Assembly: GCA_027625915.1 (NCBI GenBank)
Contig: JANTQA010000047.1
Span: forward strand, 19,344,001 to 19,408,000
DNA from: Anaeramoeba flamelloides
Taxonomy: Eukaryota; Metamonada; Anaeramoebidae
DNA: 64,000 nucleotides
Direction of reading: 5' to 3'
The first letter of the stretch is position 1; each line of letters starts with the position of its first letter. Both the position numbers and the translations under genes were made by a program. The notes beneath the pieces are model-generated. The model did not search any database. It was not told the origin of the DNA and was given only the letters and a program-made list of their open reading frames with translations. Shown one piece after another: positions 34,842-47,298 of the stretch.

Positions 34842-37800
34842 TTTTTTTTTTTTTTTTGTTGTTGTAATTTTGTTTTTAAAACTTTTAACAAAATTAAAAT
34901 CTATTTAAATTTTCTAATAATTTAAAAATGATTATTAAGAAATTGTTTTTTTTTTTTTTTTGATTATTAATGAATAAAAATGCCCCCATTATATATATAT
35001 ATTAATGAAAAAAAGATCGTTTATTTATTTATTTTTATTCTTGTTGTTGAAAGAGATGAGACTGGTTTTAATGAAATGAGCTTAATTCATAATCTTTCAG
35101 TTTATGCAGGTGTGCTAATAGCCTCTGATGAATTAAGATTTTTAAAAGGATATTTTCTTTTTTTATACTTTTATTTTTATTCTTTTGAGAAGGGGTAAAT
35201 CAATTTCTGTTCACAGCCATTAGATCTTCCAGAATTTTTAAATTTTTGTTCAGAAATTTCATAAACAGAGTAGTATTTTTTAAAAATAAAATGAAATCTT
35301 GTAAAAGATCTTGAAAAATTTTTTTTTTTATAATTTGTGTTTCAACTTATGAAAGGGATGAATTAACCTCATTTAAACAATTTATTAGTTCGAACCTCTT
35401 TTTTGAAATCCAAAATTTGCAGGTTTTCAATATAAAACGAAAAAAAAGTCAGCTATTATTCTTATTACCAATTAAGTGAATTCTTGAAAATGGCAAAGCA
35501 TTTTTTTTGTTTTTTGTTTGATAGTATTGATTTTGAAACCATATTTTTATTTGGTGTTTTCCTTCTCTATGATTAATATTTCAATTCAAATCCGAGCAAA
35601 TAAAACTAATTGTGGTATTGGTGGTTAAATAATTTTAAATTTGATTAATGTCTTTACAATTTATCAATTAAATTGAGATCTATTATTCAAAAAATATTTT
35701 CTTTATTGTTTAAAAAGGTTGTTTTCTGGTTTTGAAAAAATGAAAAAAAATTACAAAAAAATTGTTTCGTCTTATTCAAAAGAACCTTTTTAACAATTTA
35801 AATGATTTTTAAAAGAAAATAATTGTTTATGAATTTTGGGGATCAAATTACTTTATTCTAAAATATCTTCAAGTAAATTTTATTTTTAAAAATCGAATTT
35901 CATCTTAAAACAAAAACAAAATTTCTGGGTAAAATTTTAAAATGACTTTAAAACTTTGATTATTAGAACTACACTTTTTTAAAAAAAAACAAATTATTTT
36001 TTAATTGGTTGAATATATCATTTTTTTTTTTGGTTAACCAAAAGTTTTATATCAAAAAAAAAAAAATTATCTTTATATTAATATTGCTGGTAAAAAAGAC
36101 TTGGTGTTATCTAATAATGATCGAAATGGCAATAAAAGGGGTAAAAAATTGCTATGATGTGAGAAATAAAAAGAATTTAAGAGTTTTCTTTTTCAGAAAA
36201 AAAGGAAAAAAAAAATTGATCTAACAAAAAAAATATTCTTTTTTAGATTTCTTAGTTGATCAGAATTTTTTGACACTTGGTATATACAGAATTTTTAAGG
36301 AGGGAATATCACGAATAACAAATTTTTAAATTTTATCTTGTTTTCGTAGAATTCTGATCCCTTAAAGTATTTTAATTTTCTTTATGATTAATTAATGATA
36401 TTTAAAAAAATGAGTTATGGATTTTAATATTCTCCAAGATAATAATTTTTTATTTTTTTTATTTTTCTAGATGAGAACTAAACTAAAAAATCAGTTTTTT
36501 TTTTTCCGTAACTACTGTTATTATTATTATTATAACTTTTTTTCGAGGGAATGGACTATTAATTGAATTAAAATTAGAAATTATCAAAAAAACTAAAAAT
36601 AGAAAAAAATATTTTTCAGATGAAACGGTGTATACAAAGTTACTCTGAAATTTTTTACAAATCAAAATTTGCTGACAATGATAGATGTAAAATGTTGAAG
36701 AAGAGATAAGAGAAACACCCATTAAAAAGAAGATCATAAATGAGACAAATATCCCGGTCATTGGGCCAACCCTTTTTTAGTCATTTTAAGAGTAAAATTA
36801 CTGTCGGGTTTCAAGAGCGTTTTGATACTAAATACCATTAAAAATCTGAATATTTATATTTCAAATTTCAGAAAAAATCAATGTATCAAATATTCTCAAA
36901 AATATCCTAAAATCAGAACTTATCAAAAAGTTTTTAATTACTGAAAAAAACTTATTGAAGAACTTTTCAAAAAGTCTAGTACCAATATACTTGTGTTAAT
37001 GATAAAAAAAAAACAATTATTTTGGTTGAATATATAATATCTGAAAAAATGTTTAGCTATTTCCAAAAAAGTGTGGCAAATTTATTTTTAAATGTATTTC
37101 TTGAACTCAATTATAATTAAACTATTTAAATATACACAATCTTTAGTGTCCATTTATTCATTCTTGATAATAATTCATTTATTTCTAAGTGTGGCGCTGT
37201 ATGAAAAAAATAACAGAAAATTTCTGATCACTATTTTATCGGTTATTTTTTATAAGTAAAAAGTACTATTTATAATTTTCTTTTTAATATAAAAAATTGT
37301 TTTCAGAACTCACTTAACCTTGAAAATTTTTTTCAATAGAATCAAAAAATAATAACTGTGTTTGGCTGTTTAAAAACATGTTTAGATCTTTATCACATTA
37401 TCCATTTTTTTATTGAAATTGATCCTTCATTATTTTCTCCAAAAAAATTTCAATTTCATTTTTTTTTTCATTTTTTTCAAAATATTATGATGTATATATT
37501 TTTAACTACCCATAATAAAGATAGGTTGAATTGTGATAATCTTTCTCTTAATGTTATATTACCAATTTGCAAATAGATATACTTCCAAATATAATAGAAT
37601 TTTGAAATATAAAGTTATAATGCATTACTTTTTTCAAAAGATCTTCGAGATATATGGTGTATGACGTGAATATTTATTATTTTATCTTTTGATGAAAATT
37701 AATACCTCGTATTGTGTAAAAAGAACTGAGAAATTGTCTGCAGATAGCGTTTCTTTCCAGTGTTAAATGATATTAAAAAAAAAAGAAAAAATAGGGAAAT

Positions 37801-38170
37801 GACAGTAAAAATTTTTTCGCTTTTATAAATAAAAAATGAGTTACAAAATTGGAATTCAATCAACTCTATATTTTGTTGGATGTTTCTATAAATTGTATAT
37901 GACAATGAAAACAACACAATATTTTGCCTTTTTTTGACAATTCTCTCTTTTGAAAAAAATAATTTTTAAAAAGTCTCTCATTTTTTTTAAAAAAAATAAG
38001 AATGTTTCTTCATCACATTTCACAAGTGACTCCATCTCAGCATCGAAAACGTAAAAATTAATCATTCCTCTAGTTTCTGACTTTCCAAAAAACACCTTGA
38101 AATGTTGCCTTGATAAAATATCGGAATATTTTTTTTTTTTTTTTTTTTTTTTTTCTTCTTCTTCAAATAG
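34842..38170. other. Region without an assigned gene; may hold upstream exons of the RalGAP gene
   Basis: The RalGAP-alpha gene must start upstream of 38171, because its first recognised exon begins inside a codon and aligns several hundred residues into the family. A candidate exon starts at 37340 after TTTTCAATAG and reads NQKIITVFGCLKTCLDLYHI in an open frame to 37576, but similarity is too weak to assign. Two other islands look less random: 35040-35160 on plus (FNEMSLIHNLSVYAGVLIAS) and 37950-38095 on minus (MINFYVFDAEMESLVKCDEE). I recognise neither. The rest is AT-rich. Confidence 0.35.
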
Positions 38171-41100
38171 ATACTGGGGTCTTAATCAACTTCCCTGCTG
38201 CTGTCAAAAAAACCATCATCTCTTCTGTTTTGGAGGTGTATTTAAAGTCTGAGGATTTGGATCGAATATTTTCGAGTTCTTTTCATATTAAATGGCTTTT
38301 TGAATTTATGGGACAAGCCTTTGCACTACCAATTGAGTCCTTTTCAATTATCGAAAAAGCAGTTCAAATATATGATTTGTGGCTTTCAGAAAAAAGACTA
38401 CCAAAAATCTTTTATCAAAAAAAATATTATTTCCTGCGTGTAATTAATTTCTTTTTGTTTTTTTTCCTTTTTAGATAACAAATCGCCAAGACATTTTTTT
38501 GTTAGAATTCAATTAACGTTTTGTTTTATACTTTTACAAATATATGTGAGATCGTTTCTTTTAAGAAACAAGGATAGGAAAAACTCAAATTTTTCCTTTT
38601 TTTGTTTGTGAAGAAAAAAAAATAAAACAAAAAAAAAACAGCGATAAACAGCAATAAACAACATTAATCGGGAAAAATAAGATCTTTAAAATTTTGATGG
38701 TTTTCAAACTGAGTTCATTAAACAAGACGCACATCCAAGAAAAACCCCAAATAATATGTTTCCTTTCAATCTTGTATTGATCTCTTTTGAAATGCTGAGT
38801 TTCTTTTTCAACACATTTTCTAACATCAAATTTTCCTTTTATTAAATTGTATTTCAAAAAAGTGTTTTATCAGAACAAAGTTTATTGATCCCAAAATAAA
38901 TTAAAAAAAAAAAAAAACAGAAAAAAATAAAAGAAAAAGAAAATACTTGCTCATTTCAACAGTTTGGTTGTACTAAAAATCACCAGTCCTTCAAATTTTT
39001 ACCAACCAAAATGTCAATTTCAAAACAACCAATACTAAAATTATCTTTTTCTTTTTTTTTATTGAACATTTTGTTTTATTATTTTTTAAATAAATACCTC
39101 AAAAAGGAAATTATGAACCATTTGTCATTGATCTTTGAACCAAGACCAGGTTTATCTCGTGACTTGAACAAAAAACATGTTGAATTATGTAAAAGTGTCC
39201 TTCGTATTTATGAAAAACTTGGCAAGAGAAATAAGAAATTTTTAAATAACAGAACACGTAAACATTTATTATTTGTCATGATGGGAATAACAGACTCGTT
39301 ATTAAAAGGTGAAGGGTGTGTTGCACAACCAATATTGACTTCAAGTTTGTCTGTTTTTCTCCTTAAGGTATGAATTTCTTTTCATTTTTTTTTTTTTTTT
39401 TTTATTATTTCGAAAAACAAAATATATAGAATGTAAATAATTTGAGTCTGTTGAACTAAAATAGAAAACAAACCACTTTTAACTCAAAAATCGTTCATAA
39501 AAATAGCACAGTTTACGCTTTCGTATCTTTGTTTTTATTAAAGATTTATCAATAGATGTATTACTCAAGAGATAATATTTCCTAAATGAGTAAAAATATT
39601 AATTTTTAAATAAGATCTAATTCCACACAAAGAAAAAAAAAAATTGTTTGTTGTATTTTTTTAAAAATGACACAGCAAAGTTGTTAATTTTTGTGTTTTG
39701 TCACAAAAAGCATTCAAAAATCAATTAAAAAGTGCATTTTCTCAAAATTACTTTGATCAAAAAAACACATGACCAAAGCCTATAGTCCGTTTTTAAAATA
39801 AAATCCGTGTTTCAAAATATTATACGTGCTTTCTTTTCTTCTTGTTGCAATGTAACATCTAATTGACTACCTAATAGTATACCTAAGTTCAAATAAATTT
39901 TTAAAGTAAACTCCTTGAGGTTTTAATTAAATTTTAAATTAGGAATGAAATTTGGTATAAAATTTTTCATAATTTTCTCAATTTTTTATCTGAAATGAAT
40001 TCTGATTTTTTTCAATGATAAAAATTTTCTTCAAAAATTAATTCTATTTTTTTGAGATAAATTTTACAATTTGATCCTTCATTTTTAGAATTTCTTTTTA
40101 AATTAATAGAACTTTAAGAAACCAATACTATAAATATTTAATTAGGGTTTATTTTTGGTTTTTTTGATTGATTGATGTATAGGTCTTCTATATATAGATA
40201 AACACGTTTTTAGATTTGAAACACGGGTTAAACTTTCCTGCACGGATTATTTTGACAACAGTACTATAACTTTTTTTTTCTTTAACTGGTAAAATAAATA
40301 TACTGAAAGATAAAGTTTTTTAAATTTGTTTTCCTCACCAACACAACACTTTTTGAAAGACACAACATATTCGTAAAAAAATTAAAAACCGAAATTTCTC
40401 AAAAGTAATATGAAAAAAAACAAACTTTGTTTGTTATTTCCTTATACAATAAATAAACTGAAAGATAAAGTTTTTTAATACTTTCAATAATCAACACAAC
40501 ATCTTTTGAAAGACACAACATATCCATAAAAAAATTAAAAATCGAAATTTCTCAAAAGCGATCTGGAAAAAATAAAATTATTTTTTTATTTCCCATATCT
40601 CTTAATATATGGGGATAATGTTTTTTTTTTAATTAATTTGTTTTAATGGATATAAACACATCTAAATTTGATTAGAATATTGTTAAAACCAGCTCTCAAT
40701 TCACTATTTGGGTTCGATAAACCCACAGAATCTTTTGCTAAAAATTGAAAAAAAATAAAAATATTTTAAATGTTTTATCATTTTTTAGTTACTATTATAA
40801 AAATAATTTAAAGATCAGTCCAAAAGGACGAAGTAGGTTGTTTTTCTTCGTAAATTCGAATTAATAAAGCAAACCGTTTTATTTTCTATGAAAAAATTGA
40901 AATTTCCATTGAATTTTTTTTTTGAAAAAATACAACTCCTTTTTTTCTGTACCGAGTGGAAAACACTCCAACAAAAAACAACAATTTTAAAACCAAAATT
41001 GGAATTAAACTCAGCTTTCTATTAGTTGTAACAGAAAAAAAATTTATCTTTTTGGTTATTTTCTTCAACCAAAAAAGATAAAATTTAATTACTACCAAAC

Positions 41101-44100
41101 ATTCAAACCTACAAACGGCTTTCTTTCCAACTTGATTTGTAATTTTTAAAACCTGCTTGGTAATAAATAATCTCAAAAAGTAAATCTCATTAATGAAAAT
41201 GAGAACCAAATCCCCAATTTCCATTAAACTTTTAATTTTTAAAAGAAAATTTCACTTCAAAAAAAGCAATTAAATACTGTAATTTATTCATACTCTAAAC
41301 TAAATAACGTTTTAATGTTAAGAATTTGAAATTGAAATAGTTGTTTCCCAAAAAAAATCATTCCTAAAAAAAAATAAATACCACCTTATGTTTCGAAATA
41401 TTGTAGTATTTCAAGGCATTTTGTTTTTCAATAAAAATCTATTTTGTATCAATCTCTTATGATCAAAAAATCTAGATTATCTAAACTTTTTTAATCTTAT
41501 TAAATTCAAATTTCGATAAGTAACTCTTCAATAAATTCCAAATTTAATAGATTTTAATTATGTTTTCACAATAAGCAAAAAATCTTTCAGTTTATTATCT
41601 TTGATTTTTTTTTCTTTATTAGTTTATTGGTCAACAATTCTCTTACAATTTTTAATATTCACATAAGTTTCAATATTATTTTAGGTGTTGATTACTGGAA
41701 ATTAGAAAAAAATAAAAAATACAGAAATTGTAGCGAAAGACATATAGTCTCAATTTTTTTTATATTTATTGATTTTTTCTAAGATCTTTTTTTGTTTTAT
41801 TTTGCTTAAAAAAAAAGGAAAGGATCAAAAAAAAAAAAAGATCAAGAAAAAAAAGAAAAAGAAAAAAAAAAGAAAAAGAAAAAGCAAAAGCAAAAAGTAA
41901 AATTTGAAGAAACAAAACTAAAACAAAAAAAGATTCTGATAGAAAAATTGAAAAAATGATTCTAATCTAAAATTTGAAAATATTTTTTGATAAGAATTTG
42001 GGATAAAATCCTAAAAAAAACTTCCAATCACATTATAAAGCGAGTCAACTTTTTTGAAAAATAATTTATTTTCATTTTTTTGAACATACCATAATATTTT
42101 TATTATGCTCAAATCTTAAAAAATAACAAAAAAAATTATTTATTTCATACTTGCTTTTTGATAAATAAAAAGATATTATATGAATTATGGATTCGGCTTG
42201 GGGTGAATGATTTGGTATCATGGGAATTATTTCATAATTTAACAACTGGCTGGGTACATAGAAAGGAAAATATCATTCAATGGTCTGCAACAATCTTTGG
42301 ATTAACAAATAGAGTAATTGGAATTCTTTATGGAAAGTCAGAAGGGACTGATACATTAACAATTAATTTGTAAAATTATTTTTTTAACATCTTTTATTGA
42401 TTAACAAAAAAAAAAAAAAAACAGACAATTCGTAAGGATAGAGTCATTAAAATGAAAAATATTTTTTAGAAAGTCTTCAAAAAAAAATTTTTGCAAATTT
42501 TACGAGTGCCTACACTACAATGAAAAAATAAATTCTGAAAATTAAAATTAACCAAAACTACATATTGGATTTCAGTTATACATCTTTTATAAATTATTTT
42601 TTCAAAGTTATGATAATTTTATGTGATTACGAAAAGAAAGCTATTAAATTAATTAATATTCAAATACCCCCTTTTTTCAAAATTCCAGAGTTTTAAGAAA
42701 CACTCCTATTTTTAGGGATATTTTTTTTTTGAAATTGGTCACAACGAATGGACTTTAAATTGAACATTAAGTAAGAAAAAATAATAAATGTTACACCAAT
42801 TTGCGGAAAAAAATAGGTAATATATATTAAAACTCAAACATAAAAAAAAAATTAAAAGCTAAAAAATATTCTAAAAACATAAAAAAAATCATTTTTTCAA
42901 TTTAATTTAACAATATATTTTAAAAGGGATATTTGATTTTATTTTAAAATTGAAAAAATATGATTTTTTTTAGACTTTTAAAAAAATAGATTAAAATAAT
43001 CTCTCTACTAAGTCAAATAAAAAAAATTAAATTTTTTACAATTAAAAATGAAAAAAATATTACTTAAAACTTTCATTTTTTTTTTCAATTCCCATTAATA
43101 TCTAATAAAGTTGTAAACCTTTTTCAAAATTGTTATGTATAATAATGTTTATTATGTGAGTGTATTTCAAAAATAAAAAATTTAGAGATTTTTTTTTGAT
43201 AAAATTTTCGAAATATGTTGTGTAATTAAAAACAAAACAACATGTGAAGTTTTTATATATCTCCAAAAATCAACAATCAAAAATTAGGAAATTTTTAGAA
43301 AAAGTTGCCAAAAAACTCCCATCAATTTCCAATTTAAATGGTTATGAATCTATAATTTTCAATAAAATTGTTTTGGTTTCGAAATTTCATCTCTGGCGTT
43401 TTCAGAGATCTCAAATTTTTTTTTTTTTCATTTTCCAAATCGAGTTATTTTTAAACAAAGAATGCTAGAAAATACTTACTTTGCCAAATATAGTGGGTTA
43501 TAAAACAACCACAAATTAGGTTAAATCAAATTAAATTGATTTTATACTTTAAGAAAACAATTGGTTTCAAATTGAAGAAATTTAACCCTTTGGAAATCTA
43601 AAATAAAGAAACAAGTGATTTTTTTTTAAAATTTGGATTTATTAGATATGAATAATAATATTAGAATTAGGTTTAAGAATGATATTTTAAAAATACATGT
43701 GAAGACCAACAATAAATATCTTTTAAAATTTTTTTAAACATTACTTCTCTTGAAAGTATCCATAATACAATTTTTCTTAAATAAACTATATACAGAAATT
43801 GTGACTCACCTGAAATTATAAATTTAAAAAAAATATATATATCCTTTAGTATTTAAGAACAACCGATAATTAAATCTGATTTGTAATTCACTTTTAAATC
43901 ATTCTCAATCTATAAAAACCTGATATTTTAATAATTAAGAAAAATAAAACCAAAAACTAAAAAAAAGTTAGTCACAATTTTTGAAATGAGCATTACAGAT
44001 TTTTTATTACTGGACGTTCACTGAAAAAAAAGTTGAAAAACAAGATTTTTTGTGAATAATTAAATTCATTTGAAAAGAAATTACATAGCCGAAATTTTCT

Positions 44101-47100
44101 TAGTGATTATTGGTCTTTTCGATGATCTTTTTTTTTTTCATCATTGATCTTTTGGAAAAAAAAAAAGTATCAAAAAAAAAAAAAAAAGAAAAATTTTTAA
44201 AAGAAAAAGAAAAACAAAAATTTGAATAAGAAAAAATGATTCTAATCTTAAAATTTGAAAATATTTTTTGGATAAGAATATGGGATAAACCCTTAAAAAA
44301 ACTGCCACTAACATTATAAAGTGAATCAAAATTTTTGAAAAATAGTTTTTTATATTTTTATAAAATTTAATAAAATTACCACAATCTGTTACCAATATTG
44401 TAAAAAAAATTTTTTCAAAAAAATGATAATTTTTCAAATATGAATTTATAATTAACTATTATCAAATATATATCATTATATATATACAGATTTCTAATAA
44501 GTAATTTTTAATATGGTGTTAATGCATGTTAAATAAATGAAAATTTCAGTATCCTTCAACGTTTCTGTGATTCCCTTAATACCTTTTTTTACAATTTACT
44601 GATAAAATTTTTAAAATATTTAATCTCCATTTTTTGAAACTTATTTTATTTAATTTTGTATCTATTATTTAGGCCGCCACTTGATATCACATTTCAACCA
44701 ACTGTAATGAACGTTAATAGCAAGCAAATAATTTTTTTATGGGATAAATTTCTTCGTAATTTTTTTTTTTTATTGAATTTTTGATAAAAAATAATTATTC
44801 TATTATTTATTGCATTTTAGATTTCTATTATCTAAAAAATATCTAACATTTATTTTTCAAATGATATATAATTTATACCATGAATCAAATATATTTATTT
44901 TTTTGTATAAAAAAAAACAATATTATCCTTTTCTAAATTATGATTTTGATTATGATATAGATATATTGGGAAATCCAAACCGATTTAATTCCCCAGTTTT
45001 ATTTTGCCAAACAATGGTCGGTATTAAAGATGTTCTTAATCTATTTTTAAACGTTGGCAATCGAAGGGATTATGTGCAGTCAACTGACGAAAAGGTTTTA
45101 CCAGATAGACCCGATGGGAATACAATTATGAAGATATTTGGGAAATGGTTATTTGAAGCAGTTTCAAAAAATAGAGTAGATTTCGAAGAAGGGGTTGCAA
45201 TTGCCTTTTCGATTTTATGTTCAGTTTTTTCTACTCATTACAAAAAGCCATTCATGGATAATTATCTATCTCAGTTTTATTCTTCAATAATTTTAGCTTT
45301 TGAAAATTGTGAAAATTATGCTAATTCTATTTGTACAATTCTATTAGATACCGAAAGCATCTTTTTAAGAAATTTAAATGGGCTATATATTCTAGTACCA
45401 CATTATTTAAAAATGATCAATTTAATTTTAACTAAAGTAAAACATTTCTCAATTTCTATCAATACAATTAATTTCAATCTTTTTTTTTTTTTTTTTAATT
45501 TAAATTTTTTTAATCGATCACACATAAACATAAACATAAACATAAACATATATTTAACATACAATATATTATCTTATCTCAATTGTTATACACTTTTAAT
45601 TTGATGACTTTCTTCTTCAATAATTCTAGGATAAATTACCATTCCAACCCACAACTACACTCGTAACACTTCGGAAATCTGCAATTTTAATTTTAAAAAC
45701 TTTAATTTGCTTACCGAATTATTTTTCAAACTTAGCAATCGAACAAATCGAGGGATATTCACAAGACTGCGTCAAAAATTTTAATTTTATTTCTGTTTTA
45801 CGTTCTTGCATTTTAAATGGTTTTTCGTTAGAAACAGATCCAGAAAATGCCATTTTATTTCTTTGGGTAATGGGATTTATTATTTATGAAACAATTATAC
45901 AACAAACCACCATACCTCCATTATTTCTACTTACAATTCAAAAATTTATTTGCCAACCTACTGAAATTCAAAAAAAATGGCCAATCAAAGTTTATTTAGC
46001 TGCAATTTCTGTTTTAAGATCTTCGTCTTGTCTGATTGAAAGAATTAATGATTGCTCAACTGTAATTTTTCATTTAACTTTTTTCTTGTTATTATTTTAG
46101 AAATTTTGAAAAACTAACATCTTTTTTTTTAATTAGAAAGAATTTAGTAAAATATTTGATTTGACTGAATTCTTTCAAATTAAAAAAAAAAAGTGTTGCT
46201 ATTTTTTCTTGACTTTATGTTTTGATTCAAAAATCAATAGATTTTCAAAAGAAAAACTTATAGTCACAAAAATTGCTGTTAAATTTTCTTTCCTGAATTT
46301 CTATTTATTTACAAAGTCAATATATTTTCCTAATAAAACAAAAATTAAAAAAAAGTGTCGTTAGATTTTCCAGAATTTTTGTTTTGATTTTTGAAAATCA
46401 ATAGATTTTTGAAATAAAAAAAAGGAATTAAAAAAAAATAGCGTTAGTTTTTCCAGAATTTAAAAGAATAGAGTAAAATCTTTGATTATATTCTATTCTT
46501 TTGAATTCTGGAAAACCTAGGCACTCTAAATCACTTGACAGTACTCTACGGTACTTAGTGGCACTCTAAAAAACTATTTAACAATAATAAAAAACCAAAA
46601 AATTTATTATTTACAACTCAAGGATATTTCAATTATCCATCAAGTTCAACAATTCTAAAATTCGGGACATTTACTAATTGCTGAAATCGATATTACTATC
46701 TATGTAAAAAAAAAAAAAACCAATTAAATAGATTTTTTCTTTCATGTTTAAAATATGAGCATAAAGAAATAACAGAAAATATTCATAACCTTCAGTAAAA
46801 ATCACTCCCTATAAAAATGATAGATTAATATTTCGCAACAAAAAAAAATAAATAAATATTAATAAATTAATTTTAAATCAAAATAGTTTTCAATTATTTT
46901 CACTTATTAATAATCGTGAAATTTATGATTTCATGCTTAAATTTCGAAAAAGAAAAGTGCATTCAAGTACCATAGAGTATCAAGTTGTTTTTTTTTTTTT
47001 TTTTAATTTACCCTTATTCAACAATAAAAGAAAAATCAATTAAAATTTTCTTCAAAAATTCTTCCACAAAAATTGGAAGAAAAAAAGCAAAAGAATAGCA

Positions 47101-47260
47101 ATACAGTTTAACAATTACAATTAAAAATAAAAAAATTAATAATATTAAACTTTTACTTTGATCAAAGTAAAAAAAAAAAGAAATAAAAGAAGGGAATTTA
47201 AAAAACAATTATACTTAAGAATATAAAACAAAATAATGAATACATTTCTATCCAATATAT

Positions 47261-47298
<38 letters not shown>

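Noticed and set aside
40705-40730. GGGTTCGATAAACCC resembling a tRNA T-arm
   Set aside because: The stem does not pair with a seven-base loop and no acceptor, D or anticodon arm surrounds it.
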